The notes under the pieces: generated by a model | What the model saw: only the letters and a program-made list of their open reading frames with translations | Database searches by the model: none | What the model was told of the DNA's origin: nothing | NCBI RefSeq assembly: GCF_041429775.1 | Contig: NZ_CP163421.1 | Location: 1,302,001-1,366,000 of the forward strand | From: Glycocaulis abyssi | GTDB taxonomy: Bacteria > Pseudomonadota > Alphaproteobacteria > Caulobacterales > Maricaulaceae | Direction: 5' to 3' | DNA: 64,000 bases | Part shown: positions 16,946 through 27,725 of the stretch, piece by piece | Layout of the letters: each line of letters begins with the position of its first letter | Numbering within the stretch: the stretch's first letter is position 1 | Made by a program: the position numbers and the translations under genes

Positions 16946-18571
16946 TCAGTGCGCATGGCCGTGACCGGCTTCTGCCGGTCCACTGGCGGCCAGATGGACA
17001 AGGTAGGCGCCTTCAGTCACCACGCGCTCGCCGGGCTCGAGGCCTGACGACACGCCGACGAGATCGCCGTCCCGAACGGATATCCGTACCGGCTGGCGGC
17101 GCCAGTTCTCTCCATCGGCCATCACAAAGACGACACTCTGGCCTGCCTCGTCGACGATGGCGCTGACGGGGATAATAGCGCCCTCAGAGCGGTCAGCCGT
17201 CCGCACCCGCGCATTGACCAGTGTGCCGGCGGCAAAACCGGCCGTGTTTTCAAACTCGAAAATGACCGGCACGGTGCGGCGTACGGGGTCAACCGCACCA
17301 CCAGCTGCCACCAGCCGGGCGGCGTAGTCGGCGAGATCATGGCTCCGGCTGTCTCCCGGCAGCGTGAACCACGCGCCTTGCGGTTGCCCAAGGCGTGGAG
17401 CATCGATCTCGGCGAGCTGAGCCACCAGCCGGATGCGGGAGAGGTCAACAATCCGGAAAAGCGGTTCCCCCGCCTCGACATAGCTGCCAGGACCCACATC
17501 CATGCGGGCGATGCGGCCTGAGACCGGCGCTCTGATGGCGACGCCGCTTTCGCCTCCGGTTCCATCGAGCCGGGCCTGCGCCGCATTCAGGCGAGCACGC
17601 TCTGTCTGAAGGCTGGCCTCGGCCTGCTCCACCCGGTTGCGCGCCACGGCCCCTGCCTCGAAAAGTGCGGAGACTCTCTCGTACTCGGCGCGGGCAACAT
17701 TGAAAGCGGCGCGGGCGCCATCACGGTCCGCCAGCAGCCCCGGAGCGTCCCGTTCACCCGCCAGTGCCGGCGCAATCATGGCGATAACCTCGCCGCTTTC
17801 TACCAGGTCACCGATCTGGGGAAAGCCCGCACCGGAGGAGAGCACTATGCCAGCGGTTTGCGCCGTTACCCGGGCATCACCGGCTGGGGCAGGCTCCAGA
17901 GCCGCAGATGCGCGAATGGAGCGGAACAGCACGCCCTCACGCACCTCGGCGGTGGCAAAATCCACCTGCCATTGCTGTTCCTTGGAAAAGGGTATGAGAT
18001 CGCCGTCTGTCTCGTCAGCAGGCAAGGAGGCGTCAGCCGCTAGCGCTGTGGTGAAGACCTCATAACGCCCAAGCTGGTGGACCGAAACCAGATCGCCCGA
18101 CTGGAGGATCACGCTCACGTCGCGGATCACAGCATGGCGAGGCCGGACGACCGGACGGAAAATACCCCGGACGGGAGATGGTCCGGCGGTGAAGGTTTCT
18201 TCCGGAGCTCCACCGCCCGCCAGACGGACAGTCGCCTGCCCCTCGCCTATCGGGGTGAAATCGGCCAGCCGCGTGAAATGCGCTGCAAATGGTGAGTCAC
18301 GGTCAACCGCGAACGGCGGAAACTCTACGAAAAGCTCCGTCAGTTCGGTAAAGTCGGTGACAACAACTCCACCACCATGGGCATGTTCATCGTCACCATG
18401 ATCATGCTCATCTTCCCCGTGATTATGGCTATCTGCGCCGTGGTCATGGCTGTCCGTGCCGTGGGAATGCCCGCCGTCTCCATGATCATGGTCATGATCG
18501 TCCGCGCCAGAGCAGGCAGCCAGAAACCCGGCTATCAACAATGCGGTCAGTATCAGGTCAAGGCGCATCAT
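16946..18571 (-). CDS. RND periplasmic adaptor with N-terminal His-rich tract
   Basis: A 541-residue membrane-fusion lipoprotein. The signal ends in the lipobox 'LAAC', then a His/Asp/Glu tract of about 45 residues ends at 'HAHGGG'. An extra domain (about residues 70-170) precedes the core: barrel-sandwich half 'DARVTAQTAGIVLSSGAGFPQIGD' (in part), a coiled hairpin 'ARAEYERVSALFEAGAVARN', second half 'SGRIARMDVGPGSYVEAGEPL' (in part), and the beta-barrel/membrane-proximal domains. A second small His cluster closes the protein ('GHGHAH'). The adaptor would link the RND pump to the TolC protein and collect metal. It overlaps the upstream gene by ATGA. Confidence 0.92.
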   Translation of the reverse strand: MMRLDLILTALLIAGFLAACSGADDHDHDHGDGGHSHGTDSHDHGADSHNHGEDEHDHGDDEHAHGGGVVVTDFTELTELFVEFPPFAVDRDSPFAAHFTRLADFTPIGEGQATVRLAGGGAPEETFTAGPSPVRGIFRPVVRPRHAVIRDVSVILQSGDLVSVHQLGRYEVFTTALAADASLPADETDGDLIPFSKEQQWQVDFATAEVREGVLFRSIRASAALEPAPAGDARVTAQTAGIVLSSGAGFPQIGDLVESGEVIAMIAPALAGERDAPGLLADRDGARAAFNVARAEYERVSALFEAGAVARNRVEQAEASLQTERARLNAAQARLDGTGGESGVAIRAPVSGRIARMDVGPGSYVEAGEPLFRIVDLSRIRLVAQLAEIDAPRLGQPQGAWFTLPGDSRSHDLADYAARLVAAGGAVDPVRRTVPVIFEFENTAGFAAGTLVNARVRTADRSEGAIIPVSAIVDEAGQSVVFVMADGENWRRQPVRISVRDGDLVGVSSGLEPGERVVTEGAYLVHLAASGPAEAGHGHAH

Positions 18572-19815
18572 TCGGTCTCCGCAAGCAGGGCATTAAGCGC
18601 AATCTCAGCCTGACGCGCCCGGAATTTGAGGGATATCGCCCGCGTTTCGGCATCAAAGGCCGCACGCAGGGCGTCGATGGCTTCGAGCACGCTGATTTCA
18701 CCAGACTGGTAGGACACAAGAGCGATCCGCTGCATCTCGCGTGCGGACACCAGAGCATCGGCCTCGTAATCTGTTGCGGTCTGATGGAGCACCGCGGCAC
18801 GGCGGCGCAAAGCGCCCGCTTCGGCCTCAATCCGGCGTTGCTCGCGCCGCAGTCGGGCCTCGGCCAGCCGGGCATCGGCGGCGCGGGCGAGGCGTTCGCC
18901 CTGGTTTCGGTCAAACAGGGGCAAAGGCAGGCTGGCGCTGACGACTACCCCGGTTTCCGCTCCCATGCCCTCTGCGTGGCGAACACCCAGGCCGAGATTG
19001 ACCTCCGGTGCCAGTCGCGACGCCGCAGTCTCCCTGGCGGCAGCTGCTTCCACCCCGGCCTCGAGGACGGCGAGCCGGGCCGGGGTGTTCGCCCCGCCGA
19101 GCGTGGCCAGGCCCTCGGTGCCGGGTAACAGATCGCCCTCTATACGTGCGGACAGCGCCTGTTCCGATCCGGTCGCGATGAAAAGTTCATCGCGTGCGCC
19201 TTGCATGTTGAGCTGCGCTTCCGAGACGAAACCCGGCAAGACAAGGGTCTCCTGGCGCACGCGTTCCAGTTCAAATCGCGACGCATCCCCCGCCTCGACA
19301 CGCTGCAGTGTGGCTGCCTCAAGGCTCACGAACTGCTCGCGCAGCCGTTCTGCGGCCTCCAGCTCTGCCTGAGCAGCCAGGACGCCATAGAAGGCGCCAA
19401 GCGTATCGGCCTGCAAGTCCGCCTGGGTCACAAAACCCTGCGCCCGGGCCGCCACCAGGTCTGCACGCGCTCCATCGGCATGTAATGAACGGCGGCCCGA
19501 GAAGTCGAAGGCGCGCTCCAGCGACACGGTGGTCTCTACGTGGTCTCCGCCAAATCCCCGCTCGCCTTCACGCTCGACCGAGAGCACAGGGTTGCGCCAG
19601 GTCTCCGCCGAGATAACCGCGCCTTCGGCCATTTGCGAAGGCGCATCGATAAAGACACGGTTTGGTGCGTTTTCCAGCGCCAGCCGGACGGCTTCGTCGG
19701 CCGTCAGCACTTGCGCGCCTGCGATTGCCGGCAGCGTCATTGAACAGATCAAGACCGCCAAACACCGAGCCGCTATCGGTTTTTTGGATGCAACAAAACG
19801 GAGAGAGGAAGGCAT
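18568..19815 (-). CDS. TolC-family outer-membrane efflux protein
   Basis: A 415-residue protein with a signal peptide (about residues 1-34, 'LPAIAGAQ') and two outer-membrane-efflux repeats of long helices. Typical pieces are 'LTADEAVRLALENAPN', 'SVEREGERGFGGDHVETTVS', 'LERAFDFSGRR' and the second-repeat 'VVVSASLPLPLFDRNQGE'. CzcC/CusC-type channels carry this 'SLPLPLFDRN' segment. It lies 3 bases after the M56 protease gene and is followed with overlap by the adaptor. Confidence 0.9.
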   Translation of the reverse strand: MPSSLRFVASKKPIAARCLAVLICSMTLPAIAGAQVLTADEAVRLALENAPNRVFIDAPSQMAEGAVISAETWRNPVLSVEREGERGFGGDHVETTVSLERAFDFSGRRSLHADGARADLVAARAQGFVTQADLQADTLGAFYGVLAAQAELEAAERLREQFVSLEAATLQRVEAGDASRFELERVRQETLVLPGFVSEAQLNMQGARDELFIATGSEQALSARIEGDLLPGTEGLATLGGANTPARLAVLEAGVEAAAARETAASRLAPEVNLGLGVRHAEGMGAETGVVVSASLPLPLFDRNQGERLARAADARLAEARLRREQRRIEAEAGALRRRAAVLHQTATDYEADALVSAREMQRIALVSYQSGEISVLEAIDALRAAFDAETRAISLKFRARQAEIALNALLAETE

Positions 19816-19818
19816 GGT

Positions 19819-20781
19819 CTAGCCTCCAAGCGTGAGAAACAGGGATTCAATTTTGTGGTGAAGGGGCTCCAGCGCCAAAAAGGCCGCGAAGAGCAACACT
19901 CCGCCCGATGCACTTGCCCTTGCGATTGAGCGCGCAGGGGCCTCGAAGTCCGGCTCGAGCAGAGCCCGCACGCGTAGCGTGATATCTGCATCCTGAAACT
20001 GCGCCGACAATGCACAAGCGTTGGCGTGGACACGTTCCATACGAACCAGCGTTTCCGCGATCCGGATGGGCGCATGGTGAAGCGCCACAGCCCTATCACA
20101 CGCCTGCTCCTGAGCCAGCACCAGCGCCTGGCGCAAATGCGCTTTGGCTGTGTCAGGGAACAGGCTGCACAGAACCTCAAGGACAAAGCGCGCGGCAAGG
20201 TCTCCGCGCGCCAGATGAGCCCGTTCATGCGCTTCGATGATCGCACTGCCTTCCGCCCCGGCCCTGTCTGCGACTGCGTCACTCAGATAGATAGCCGGTC
20301 TTAGCACCCCGACAGCCAGTGCGAGCGGTTGATCGGAAGCGATCCTGCGCACGACGTTATCGCGCCGGATCGAAACACGCTCCAGCGTCCGCTTTAGACG
20401 CTGTGTTTCGACAATTGCTGCAATTGACGCCTGTCCGATCCGCAGCAGGAGCAAAACCGCGATCAGCACCATAGTCCAGGCACTGATGCCGGGGCCTGTG
20501 AGCGCGCCATGGCCCGCCCAGCCAGACAGGCTGTCATGGCGGTGGACAGGGGTGAGCTCCAACGCCACAGCATGCGGGAAGAACACGACCCCGAGAGCGA
20601 CAAACGCCCCCAGCACATAAGGCGCCGCTGCAAGCGTCAGGACAAAGCTGGCGCGTAGAGCCGGCTGGACCCGTCTGATCGCGCGGATCAGACCCGGTGC
20701 GGCAAAAGTCAGTCCGGCTGTCGAGACCGCGAAGATACCCAGGCCGGCGGACAGCGCGATAATCGCCTCGCCTCCTGTCAT
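19819..20781 (-). CDS. M56 (BlaR1-like) membrane metallopeptidase
   Basis: A 320-residue membrane protein with four predicted helices (about residues 5-28, 44-68, 100-118, 290-308). A gluzincin-type motif 'HERAH' (residues 185-189) in 'AHERAHLARGDLAAR' supplies zinc ligands; 'QEQACDRAVALHH' follows, with the usual glutamate/aspartate region of the family. 'AVGVLRPAIYLSD' matches the segment before the active site. Unlike BlaR1 it has no C-terminal penicillin-binding sensor. It is paired by ATGA overlap with a BlaI-type repressor, so the likely job is cleavage or inactivation of that repressor on a metal signal. Confidence 0.88.
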   Translation of the reverse strand: MTGGEAIIALSAGLGIFAVSTAGLTFAAPGLIRAIRRVQPALRASFVLTLAAAPYVLGAFVALGVVFFPHAVALELTPVHRHDSLSGWAGHGALTGPGISAWTMVLIAVLLLLRIGQASIAAIVETQRLKRTLERVSIRRDNVVRRIASDQPLALAVGVLRPAIYLSDAVADRAGAEGSAIIEAHERAHLARGDLAARFVLEVLCSLFPDTAKAHLRQALVLAQEQACDRAVALHHAPIRIAETLVRMERVHANACALSAQFQDADITLRVRALLEPDFEAPARSIARASASGGVLLFAAFLALEPLHHKIESLFLTLGG

Positions 20782-21179
20782 GACGGGTCTCCGCCAATCC
20801 GGCGCTTGTGATGCTCGATCAACGCCTCAAGCTCATCCAGAAGGCTCGGGTCTGCCTGTGAAGCATAACCGGCAAAGGCGGCCATCAAGCCGCCCTCCTG
20901 CCCGGAACTGAACCGGCCCAGCAACTCCTCAATTAGGCGCGCCAGCACCGCTTCGCGGCTTCCCGTCGGGGTATACACAAAGGCATGGCTGACCCGCTCA
21001 CGGGCCAGAAGACCTTTTCTGTGAAGCCTTTCGAGTGTGGATTGTATGGTCTGCAGTGAATTGCCGCGTACGGCACCGACGCGCGCATGGACGCCGCGTG
21101 CCTCGCCCTGGCCTGCATGCCAGATGTCTTCCAGCACCGCGATCTCCAGATCGCCCAGCTTCAGCTCCGAACACGACAT
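20778..21179 (-). CDS. BlaI/MecI/CopY-type transcriptional repressor
   Basis: A 133-residue winged-helix protein. 'KLGDLEIAVLEDIWHAGQGEARGVH' (in part), 'GNSLQTIQSTLERLHRKGLLARERVSHAFVYTP' (in part) match the BlaI fold: recognition helix around residues 40-55 and wing around 58-70. The C-terminal half would form the dimer and hold the protease cut site. It heads the efflux operon, preceded by AGGGAG, and a 17-base imperfect palindrome lies 38 bases upstream. By analogy with blaI-blaR1 it probably represses its own operon. Confidence 0.9.
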   Translation of the reverse strand: MSCSELKLGDLEIAVLEDIWHAGQGEARGVHARVGAVRGNSLQTIQSTLERLHRKGLLARERVSHAFVYTPTGSREAVLARLIEELLGRFSSGQEGGLMAAFAGYASQADPSLLDELEALIEHHKRRIGGDPS

Positions 21180-21217
21180 GACACAACTCCCTGCACCTTT
21201 TGCTTATGCTGAAAAAG

Positions 21218-21234
21218 ACCGACTGGCAATCGGT
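21218..21234. promoter_or_regulatory. Candidate BlaI-type operator
   Basis: The imperfect palindrome ACCGACTGGCAATCGGT has arms ACCGA/TCGGT. Read on the minus strand it covers a possible -35 box TTGCCA, with TAAGCA 17 bases on as a weak -10, ahead of the repressor start at 21179. This placement fits autorepression, but it is a single copy and so unproven. Confidence 0.45.
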
Positions 21235-21235
21235 G

Positions 21236-21788
21236 TTTTGACTGGAGGCGCTCAGGTGAGCAGCGTCGCCTCATATCGTCGGCTACCTACCCCCTCAGGT
21301 CTGACCGGCATCTGCCTGTCACAATCACTCGCAGATCCAACCGGTTCGTACGCAATCAGACAAACAACAGAAGCCCAATTGCACGAGGGCGAGATAAAAG
21401 GCGCGGCACTATTGCGCGCTATATCTTTGTTTTGCTTATTTTTACCGTGCCGCGGCTGAGGTGACCGTGCCACCATGGTTCGTATCACTATGATTTCATT
21501 GAATATTTTTAGATCCACTGACGCCATCGAGCGCGTTAGTGGCCAGACGGGCTGATACGGCCCATTTCCGGCCAGCCCAATTTCGCGGGCGTGCTCATGC
21601 CAGCCATGTAGGCCAGGCGCGAAAAAGGGCAAACCGGCACGCCTTGCGCTAGCCATCGCCCTCCCTGCCCGGACATCAGATACGCCATCTGTCAGCCCGC
21701 CAGGGAGTCTGACCCGGCGCGGGTCCGCCCGCGCCTGCGGCATCAAGCGCAGGAGCGACTCTATAAAGAGGTCATTTTCCTTGTATTA
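21236..21788. other. Long intergenic region without a clear gene
   Basis: About 550 bases between the efflux operon and zwf, part of it unusually AT-rich (about 21400-21530). Two minus-strand frames exist: a 164-codon one (21252-21746) with poor protein character, and a 50-codon one (21536-21688) reading 'MAYLMSGQGGRWLAQG...' and ending 'EMGRISPSGH'. Neither has a convincing ribosome site or family. It may hold decayed gene remnants or an RNA. Confidence 0.4.
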
Positions 21789-21794
21789 TTGAAA

Positions 21795-21810
21795 ATGACA
21801 CCGGTTGCAT
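21795..21810. promoter_or_regulatory. LacI-type operator upstream of zwf
   Basis: The sequence ATGACACCGGTTGCAT is close to the palindrome ATGACACCGGTGTCAT and shares its core with five other sites in the window. It directly follows TTGAAA (21789-21794), a possible -35 box, and precedes AAATTT, so a bound repressor would block a promoter. It is 105 bases before zwf. Confidence 0.75.
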
Positions 21811-21915
21811 AAATTTGCGGCCCAAGGCAGTCTTCCCCAATCGGCACAGCTTGGTCCAGTATGCTGCTACAGCACAATACGAACACCGCCCCATACAGGG
21901 ATTTGACGCGAATCG

Positions 21916-23379
21916 ATGGCAGAACTCGTCCCGGTTGAAGCCTTTGACATGGTCATTTTCGGCGCGACCGGCGATCTGGCCCGGCGCAAGATTCTGCCTG
22001 CCCTTTTTCACCGCTGGTGCGACGGACAGATACCGGAAAACTCCCGCATCATCGCGGCTGCGCGCGAGGATATGAGCACGGCGGAATACCTGGTGCGGGC
22101 CGGCGAATTTGTGAACGGGGACAAGAAGGACAAGGCCTGGGCCGCATTTTCAAAGCGCGTGACCTACACCGCTATCGATGCACACGGCGAAAGCGGCGGA
22201 TGGCAGGTCATCCGCGATGCGCTCAAAGGCGATGAGGCGAAAATCCGCCTTTTCTACCTCGCCCTGCCGCCTTCGGTTTACGGCCCGGTGTGTGCCGCGA
22301 TTGGCAAGCACGCACTGAACACACCGGCCAGCCGCATCGTGCTGGAAAAGCCGATCGGTCATGACTTCCATTCGGCCCGCCACATCAATGAAGCGGTTGG
22401 CGCGGTGTTTGACGAGGCATCAATCTTCCGTATCGATCATTATCTCGGCAAGGAGACCGTGCAGAACCTTCTGGTGCTGCGCTTTGCCAACATGCTGCTG
22501 GAACCGGTGTGGAATGCAGGCGGTATCGACCATGTACAGATCACTGTCGCCGAGACCCTCGGCGCCGGTGAGCGCGCAGACTATTACGACCGGGCCGGCG
22601 CATTGCGCGACATGGTGCAGAACCATTTGCTGCAGCTTCTGTGCCTGGTGGCCATGGAGCCGCCGCTCAGCCTGGAGGGTGATGCGGTTCGCACCGAGAA
22701 GCTGAAAGTGCTGCGTGCCTTGCGCCTGATCCGCGCCGAAGATGCCGGCAAATGCCTCGTCCGCGGACAGTATGGCGCCGGGATGATCGATGGCTCTCCC
22801 GTACCCGGCTATACCGACGAGCTCGGTCAGCCGTCGAAAACAGAGACCTTCACCGCCATCCGGGCCAGCATTGATAACTGGCGCTGGGCGGGCGTGCCCT
22901 TCTACCTGCGTACCGGAAAGCGCATGGCCAAGCGCCGCTCGGAGATCATCGTCCAGTTCAAGCCGGTGCCGCATGACATTATCCGCGCCGATGCCGGTGT
23001 CCTGCAGCCCAATCGCCTCGTCATACGCCTGCAGCCCGATGAGGGGGTCAAGCTGATGATGATGACGAAGGATCCGGGCCCTGGCGGGATGCGCCTGCGC
23101 TATGTACCGCTCAATCTGAGCTATGCCGACGCATTTGAAGCTGACTATCCGGACGCCTATGAGCGCCTGCTGATGGCGGTGGTACGGGGCAATCTGGCCC
23201 TTTTCATGCGCCGCGACGAGGTGGAGGCGGCCTGGCGCTGGACCGATGCGGTCATCCGTGCCTGGACCGAGGGGGCAAGCCCCGTGCACAGCTATGCCGC
23301 CGGCACGGACGGTCCCTCGCAAGGCGCATTACTGCTGAGCCGGGACGAGCGCGAATGGTTCGATGGCGATCATGCCTGA
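21916..23379 (+). CDS. zwf: Glucose-6-phosphate 1-dehydrogenase
   Basis: A 487-residue NAD(P)-dependent enzyme oxidising glucose 6-phosphate to 6-phosphogluconolactone, the entry to the Entner-Doudoroff route. Motifs: 'VIFGATGDLARRKILPAL' (cofactor loop), 'VLEKPIGHD' and the active-site 'FRIDHYLGKETVQN' containing the catalytic His. Length is normal for the family. The ribosome site before the ATG is weak. It is first in zwf-pgl-edd-eda, and the only gap in that unit is 29 bases, so one promoter likely serves all. A LacI-type operator lies upstream, which ties its expression to uronate catabolism. Confidence 0.96.
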   Translation: MAELVPVEAFDMVIFGATGDLARRKILPALFHRWCDGQIPENSRIIAAAREDMSTAEYLVRAGEFVNGDKKDKAWAAFSKRVTYTAIDAHGESGGWQVIRDALKGDEAKIRLFYLALPPSVYGPVCAAIGKHALNTPASRIVLEKPIGHDFHSARHINEAVGAVFDEASIFRIDHYLGKETVQNLLVLRFANMLLEPVWNAGGIDHVQITVAETLGAGERADYYDRAGALRDMVQNHLLQLLCLVAMEPPLSLEGDAVRTEKLKVLRALRLIRAEDAGKCLVRGQYGAGMIDGSPVPGYTDELGQPSKTETFTAIRASIDNWRWAGVPFYLRTGKRMAKRRSEIIVQFKPVPHDIIRADAGVLQPNRLVIRLQPDEGVKLMMMTKDPGPGGMRLRYVPLNLSYADAFEADYPDAYERLLMAVVRGNLALFMRRDEVEAAWRWTDAVIRAWTEGASPVHSYAAGTDGPSQGALLLSRDEREWFDGDHA

Positions 23380-24082
23380 CCGTTTCGAACCCTTCGAAAA
23401 CAGCGACGCAGCGGCCAGCGCTCTGGCAGATGCAGTAGCGCAAACATTGCGCGGCGCGCTGGCAACGCGCCGCCGGGCCAGCCTGATCGTATCGGGCGGC
23501 TCAACGCCTGAACCCGTTTACCGCCGCCTTTCGGTTACCAATCTCGACTGGGCACGTATCGATGTCGTGCTGGCCGACGAGCGCTGGGTGGCGGCGGGCG
23601 AAGAGGGATCCAATGCCGATTTCATCCGCCGCACGCTGCTGACCAGCAACGCCGCCGACGCGGCCTTCACGGAGCTCAAGAGCCCCGGAGCACGCCCCGC
23701 CGACGGCCTGCAGGCTGGTGAGGCCCGGCTGTCGGCCCTCAACTGGCCGGCCGATTGCGCGATACTCGGCATGGGTGATGATGGCCATACCCTGTCATGG
23801 TTTCCCCGCGCGGACGGGCTGGAGGATGCGCTGTCAGCGTACGGCAGTCTCTGCGCAGCCATTTCGGCCCGGCCAAGCCCGGTCACAGGTCCGCTGACCG
23901 AGCGCATCACTCTGACCCTGCGCGCACTCGAAGGGGTAAAACTCTGCGCCCTGCTCATCCGGGGCAGCGCCAAGCGCGCCGCACTGGAAAAGGCGCGCCT
24001 ACCCGGCCCTGCCCGGGACATGCCGGTGCGCGCGCTGCTGAACCACCCCTCACTCGACCTGCAGATATTCTGGTCGCCCTGA
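23363..24082 (+). CDS. pgl: 6-phosphogluconolactonase
   Basis: A 239-residue hydrolase opening the lactone made by Zwf. Family marks are '[17 protein letters not shown]', '[18 protein letters not shown]' (in part) and '[18 protein letters not shown]', which carries the active-site Asp and His. Two ATGs (23363, 23372) are possible; both lie inside the end of zwf, so translation is coupled. The C-terminus '[12 protein letters not shown]' is usual for the DevB group. Confidence 0.94.
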   Translation: MAIMPDRFEPFENSDAAASALADAVAQTLRGALATRRRASLIVSGGSTPEPVYRRLSVTNLDWARIDVVLADERWVAAGEEGSNADFIRRTLLTSNAADAAFTELKSPGARPADGLQAGEARLSALNWPADCAILGMGDDGHTLSWFPRADGLEDALSAYGSLCAAISARPSPVTGPLTERITLTLRALEGVKLCALLIRGSAKRAALEKARLPGPARDMPVRALLNHPSLDLQIFWSP

Positions 24083-24111
24083 CGCGACGCAACGCCCGAA
24101 GGCCAAAGCCA

Positions 24112-25973
<1,862 letters not shown>

Positions 25974-25977
<4 letters not shown>

Positions 25978-26612
25978 ACACCCCGCCCTCTCTGGACGCC
26001 CTTATCGATGCGGCAAGCGTTATTCCGGTGCTGGCCGTAAAGCGGCTGGAAGACGCCGCGCCGCTGGCAATGGCTCTGGCCGCGGGCGGGCTGAAGGTCA
26101 TCGAGCTGACCTTGCGCACCGATGTGGCGCTGGACGCCATGAAGGCCATGCAGGACGCGGCTCCGGAGCTGATCGTCGGCATGGGCACAATCCGCACACC
26201 GGAGCAGGCGCGGGCATCGGCCGAGGCGGGCGCGTCCTTCCTCGTCAGCCCCGGCCTGACGCCGGAGCTGGGGGAGGCGATGCTGGCGACCGGGCTCGCC
26301 TGCCTGCCGGGCGTTGCCACAGCGGGCGAGGCGATGGCCTCGCAGGCACAAGGCTTTGAGGTGCTGAAATTCTTTCCCGCAGAGCCCGCAGGCGGCATCG
26401 CGTATCTGAAGGCGCTGGAGGGTCCCCTGCCCGATATCCGCTTCTGTCCGACCGGCTCGATCAGCCGGGAGAAGGCGCCTGACTATCTGGCCCTGACGAA
26501 TGTCGTGTGCGTGGGGGGGTCCTGGATCGCCAGCCCCGGCGATATTGATGCCGGCAACTGGACCGCCATCACGGCGAATGCCCGCGCCGCCGAGGCCATG
26601 AAGGGACGGTAA
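25974..26612 (+). CDS. eda: KDPG aldolase
   Basis: A 212-residue class I aldolase splitting 2-keto-3-deoxy-6-phosphogluconate to pyruvate and glyceraldehyde 3-phosphate. The catalytic base lies in 'VIELTLRT' (Glu44) and the Schiff-base lysine in '[13 protein letters not shown]' (Lys132). Other marks are '[19 protein letters not shown]' and '[12 protein letters not shown]'. The start ATG overlaps the edd stop. In many alphaproteobacteria glk ends this operon; here eda takes that place and no glucokinase is seen. The enzyme is shared by the glucose and the pectin routes. Confidence 0.96.
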
Positions 26613-26624
26613 GGGGCTGGCAGA

Positions 26625-27470
26625 TTACGCCGTCACCTTGGCCGGGATGGCGCCCTCGGCGGCCACCAGCCGCACCGCTATCTGGCCATGCGGGCCGAAA
26701 TCGGCAATCGACGACGCGCCTATCGGCGCCTCGTGTACGCCCGTTGCAGCCCCCGTCGACACATAGTCGCCGGCCTTCAGCTCGATCCCGCGCTTGCGGC
26801 ACAGATCGATCAGGAAGCACAGCGCCGCGAGCGGTCCGCCAGGGATCGCAGCCGCATTGGCAGCGCCCACGGTCTTGCCGTCAATGTCCACCCGGGCGGT
26901 CAGGCCGGCCGGGTCGCACTCGCGCCAGTTTTCAATCGCCGCGCCGACAATAAGCCCGTTATTATTCCCGAAATCGCTGATCACCGACATCGGGCCCTTG
27001 TCATTGATCCCGGCAAACGGACTCGACGCGATCTCCACCCCAACGTGCAGGCTGTCAACGATACCGGCTGCTGTATCGGGCGTCACGGGAATGCCGGCAT
27101 CCAGCCCCGATGCGAGCCGGAACACGAACTCGGCCTCGACAGCGGCAAAACCGCCATCGAAGACCGGCATGTCATGAACATGCCCGTGCCGGTCCTCGAC
27201 AATCTGCCGGGCGAAAATCGGACCTGCCAGCCGGTCGGCACCGGCGCCGGCCCGGAAGGCAGGCATGATGAGACCGATCTTCCATCCGCCCACCCGGTCC
27301 GGCCAGCCGGCAATTGAACGATCCTGAACCGAATAGGCTTCATCCAGCGTCTCAGGCAGCGCGCCGGGAAACGATTTCAGGGCACCACCCCGTCTGCGGG
27401 CAGCCAGGAAAGCCGCTGATATGGCTTCTATATTCGCGTTGCGAGCCGTCAATGGCACGTCCCTTTTCAT
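26625..27470 (-). CDS. 2-keto-4-pentenoate hydratase / FAH-superfamily enzyme
   Basis: A 281-residue protein if the ATG at 27470 is used; it has GGGGCAGG before it, and the longer frame to 27557 adds unconvincing residues. It carries the MhpD/HpcG pattern: 'SFPGALPETLDEAYSVQDRS' (in part), 'GGWKIGLIM', 'AVEAEFVFRLA', 'VEIASSPF', 'GPMSVISDFGNNNGLIVGA' and 'GDYVSTGAATGVH'. The metal-site acids in 'EAEFVF' and the later Asp are present. Known members hydrate 2-oxo-pent-4-enoates, and relatives dehydrate sugar acids. Its place, divergent from pectate lyase with a shared LacI operator, suggests a sugar-acid substrate rather than an aromatic one. Confidence 0.8.
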   Translation of the reverse strand: MKRDVPLTARNANIEAISAAFLAARRRGGALKSFPGALPETLDEAYSVQDRSIAGWPDRVGGWKIGLIMPAFRAGAGADRLAGPIFARQIVEDRHGHVHDMPVFDGGFAAVEAEFVFRLASGLDAGIPVTPDTAAGIVDSLHVGVEIASSPFAGINDKGPMSVISDFGNNNGLIVGAAIENWRECDPAGLTARVDIDGKTVGAANAAAIPGGPLAALCFLIDLCRKRGIELKAGDYVSTGAATGVHEAPIGASSIADFGPHGQIAVRLVAAEGAIPAKVTA

Positions 27471-27577
27471 TCCTGCCCCGAGCGCGCCGCATGGTTGCGA
27501 GCGCGATATCTCCTGCCGGTGCGGTTTTGCGCATTGAGGGCTTCCGTGATCGGCCAAGAGCCGCTAGGCTGTCCTCA

Positions 27578-27593
27578 TGGTAACCGGTGTCAT
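27578..27593. promoter_or_regulatory. LacI-type operator between hydratase-like gene and pectate lyase
   Basis: The plus strand reads TGGTAACCGGTGTCAT, whose complement ATGACACCGGTTACCA matches the other sites. It is 108 bases from one start and 133 from the other in a divergent gap, so it could control both genes. I could not place clear -35/-10 boxes. Confidence 0.72.
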
Positions 27594-27725
27594 TGAGAGG
27601 CATACTTACGAACACCGGCGCATATGGCAAGCCCGATTTGCAAATCAGGTGATTTTGCGCCGGGCCGGAAAATAATGATGATGCTTCCAGTTCGGGATAA
27701 CGGGCGGGAGCGGGAGGAGACAAAA

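Noticed and set aside
20778-21179. Beta-lactam resistance control by the BlaI-like protein
   Set aside because: No beta-lactamase or penicillin-binding gene is present, the M56 partner lacks the sensor domain, and the downstream genes are metal-efflux genes.
21252-21746. 164-codon minus-strand frame in the gap before zwf
   Set aside because: Composition is not protein-like, there is no ribosome site, and it spans the AT-rich patch.
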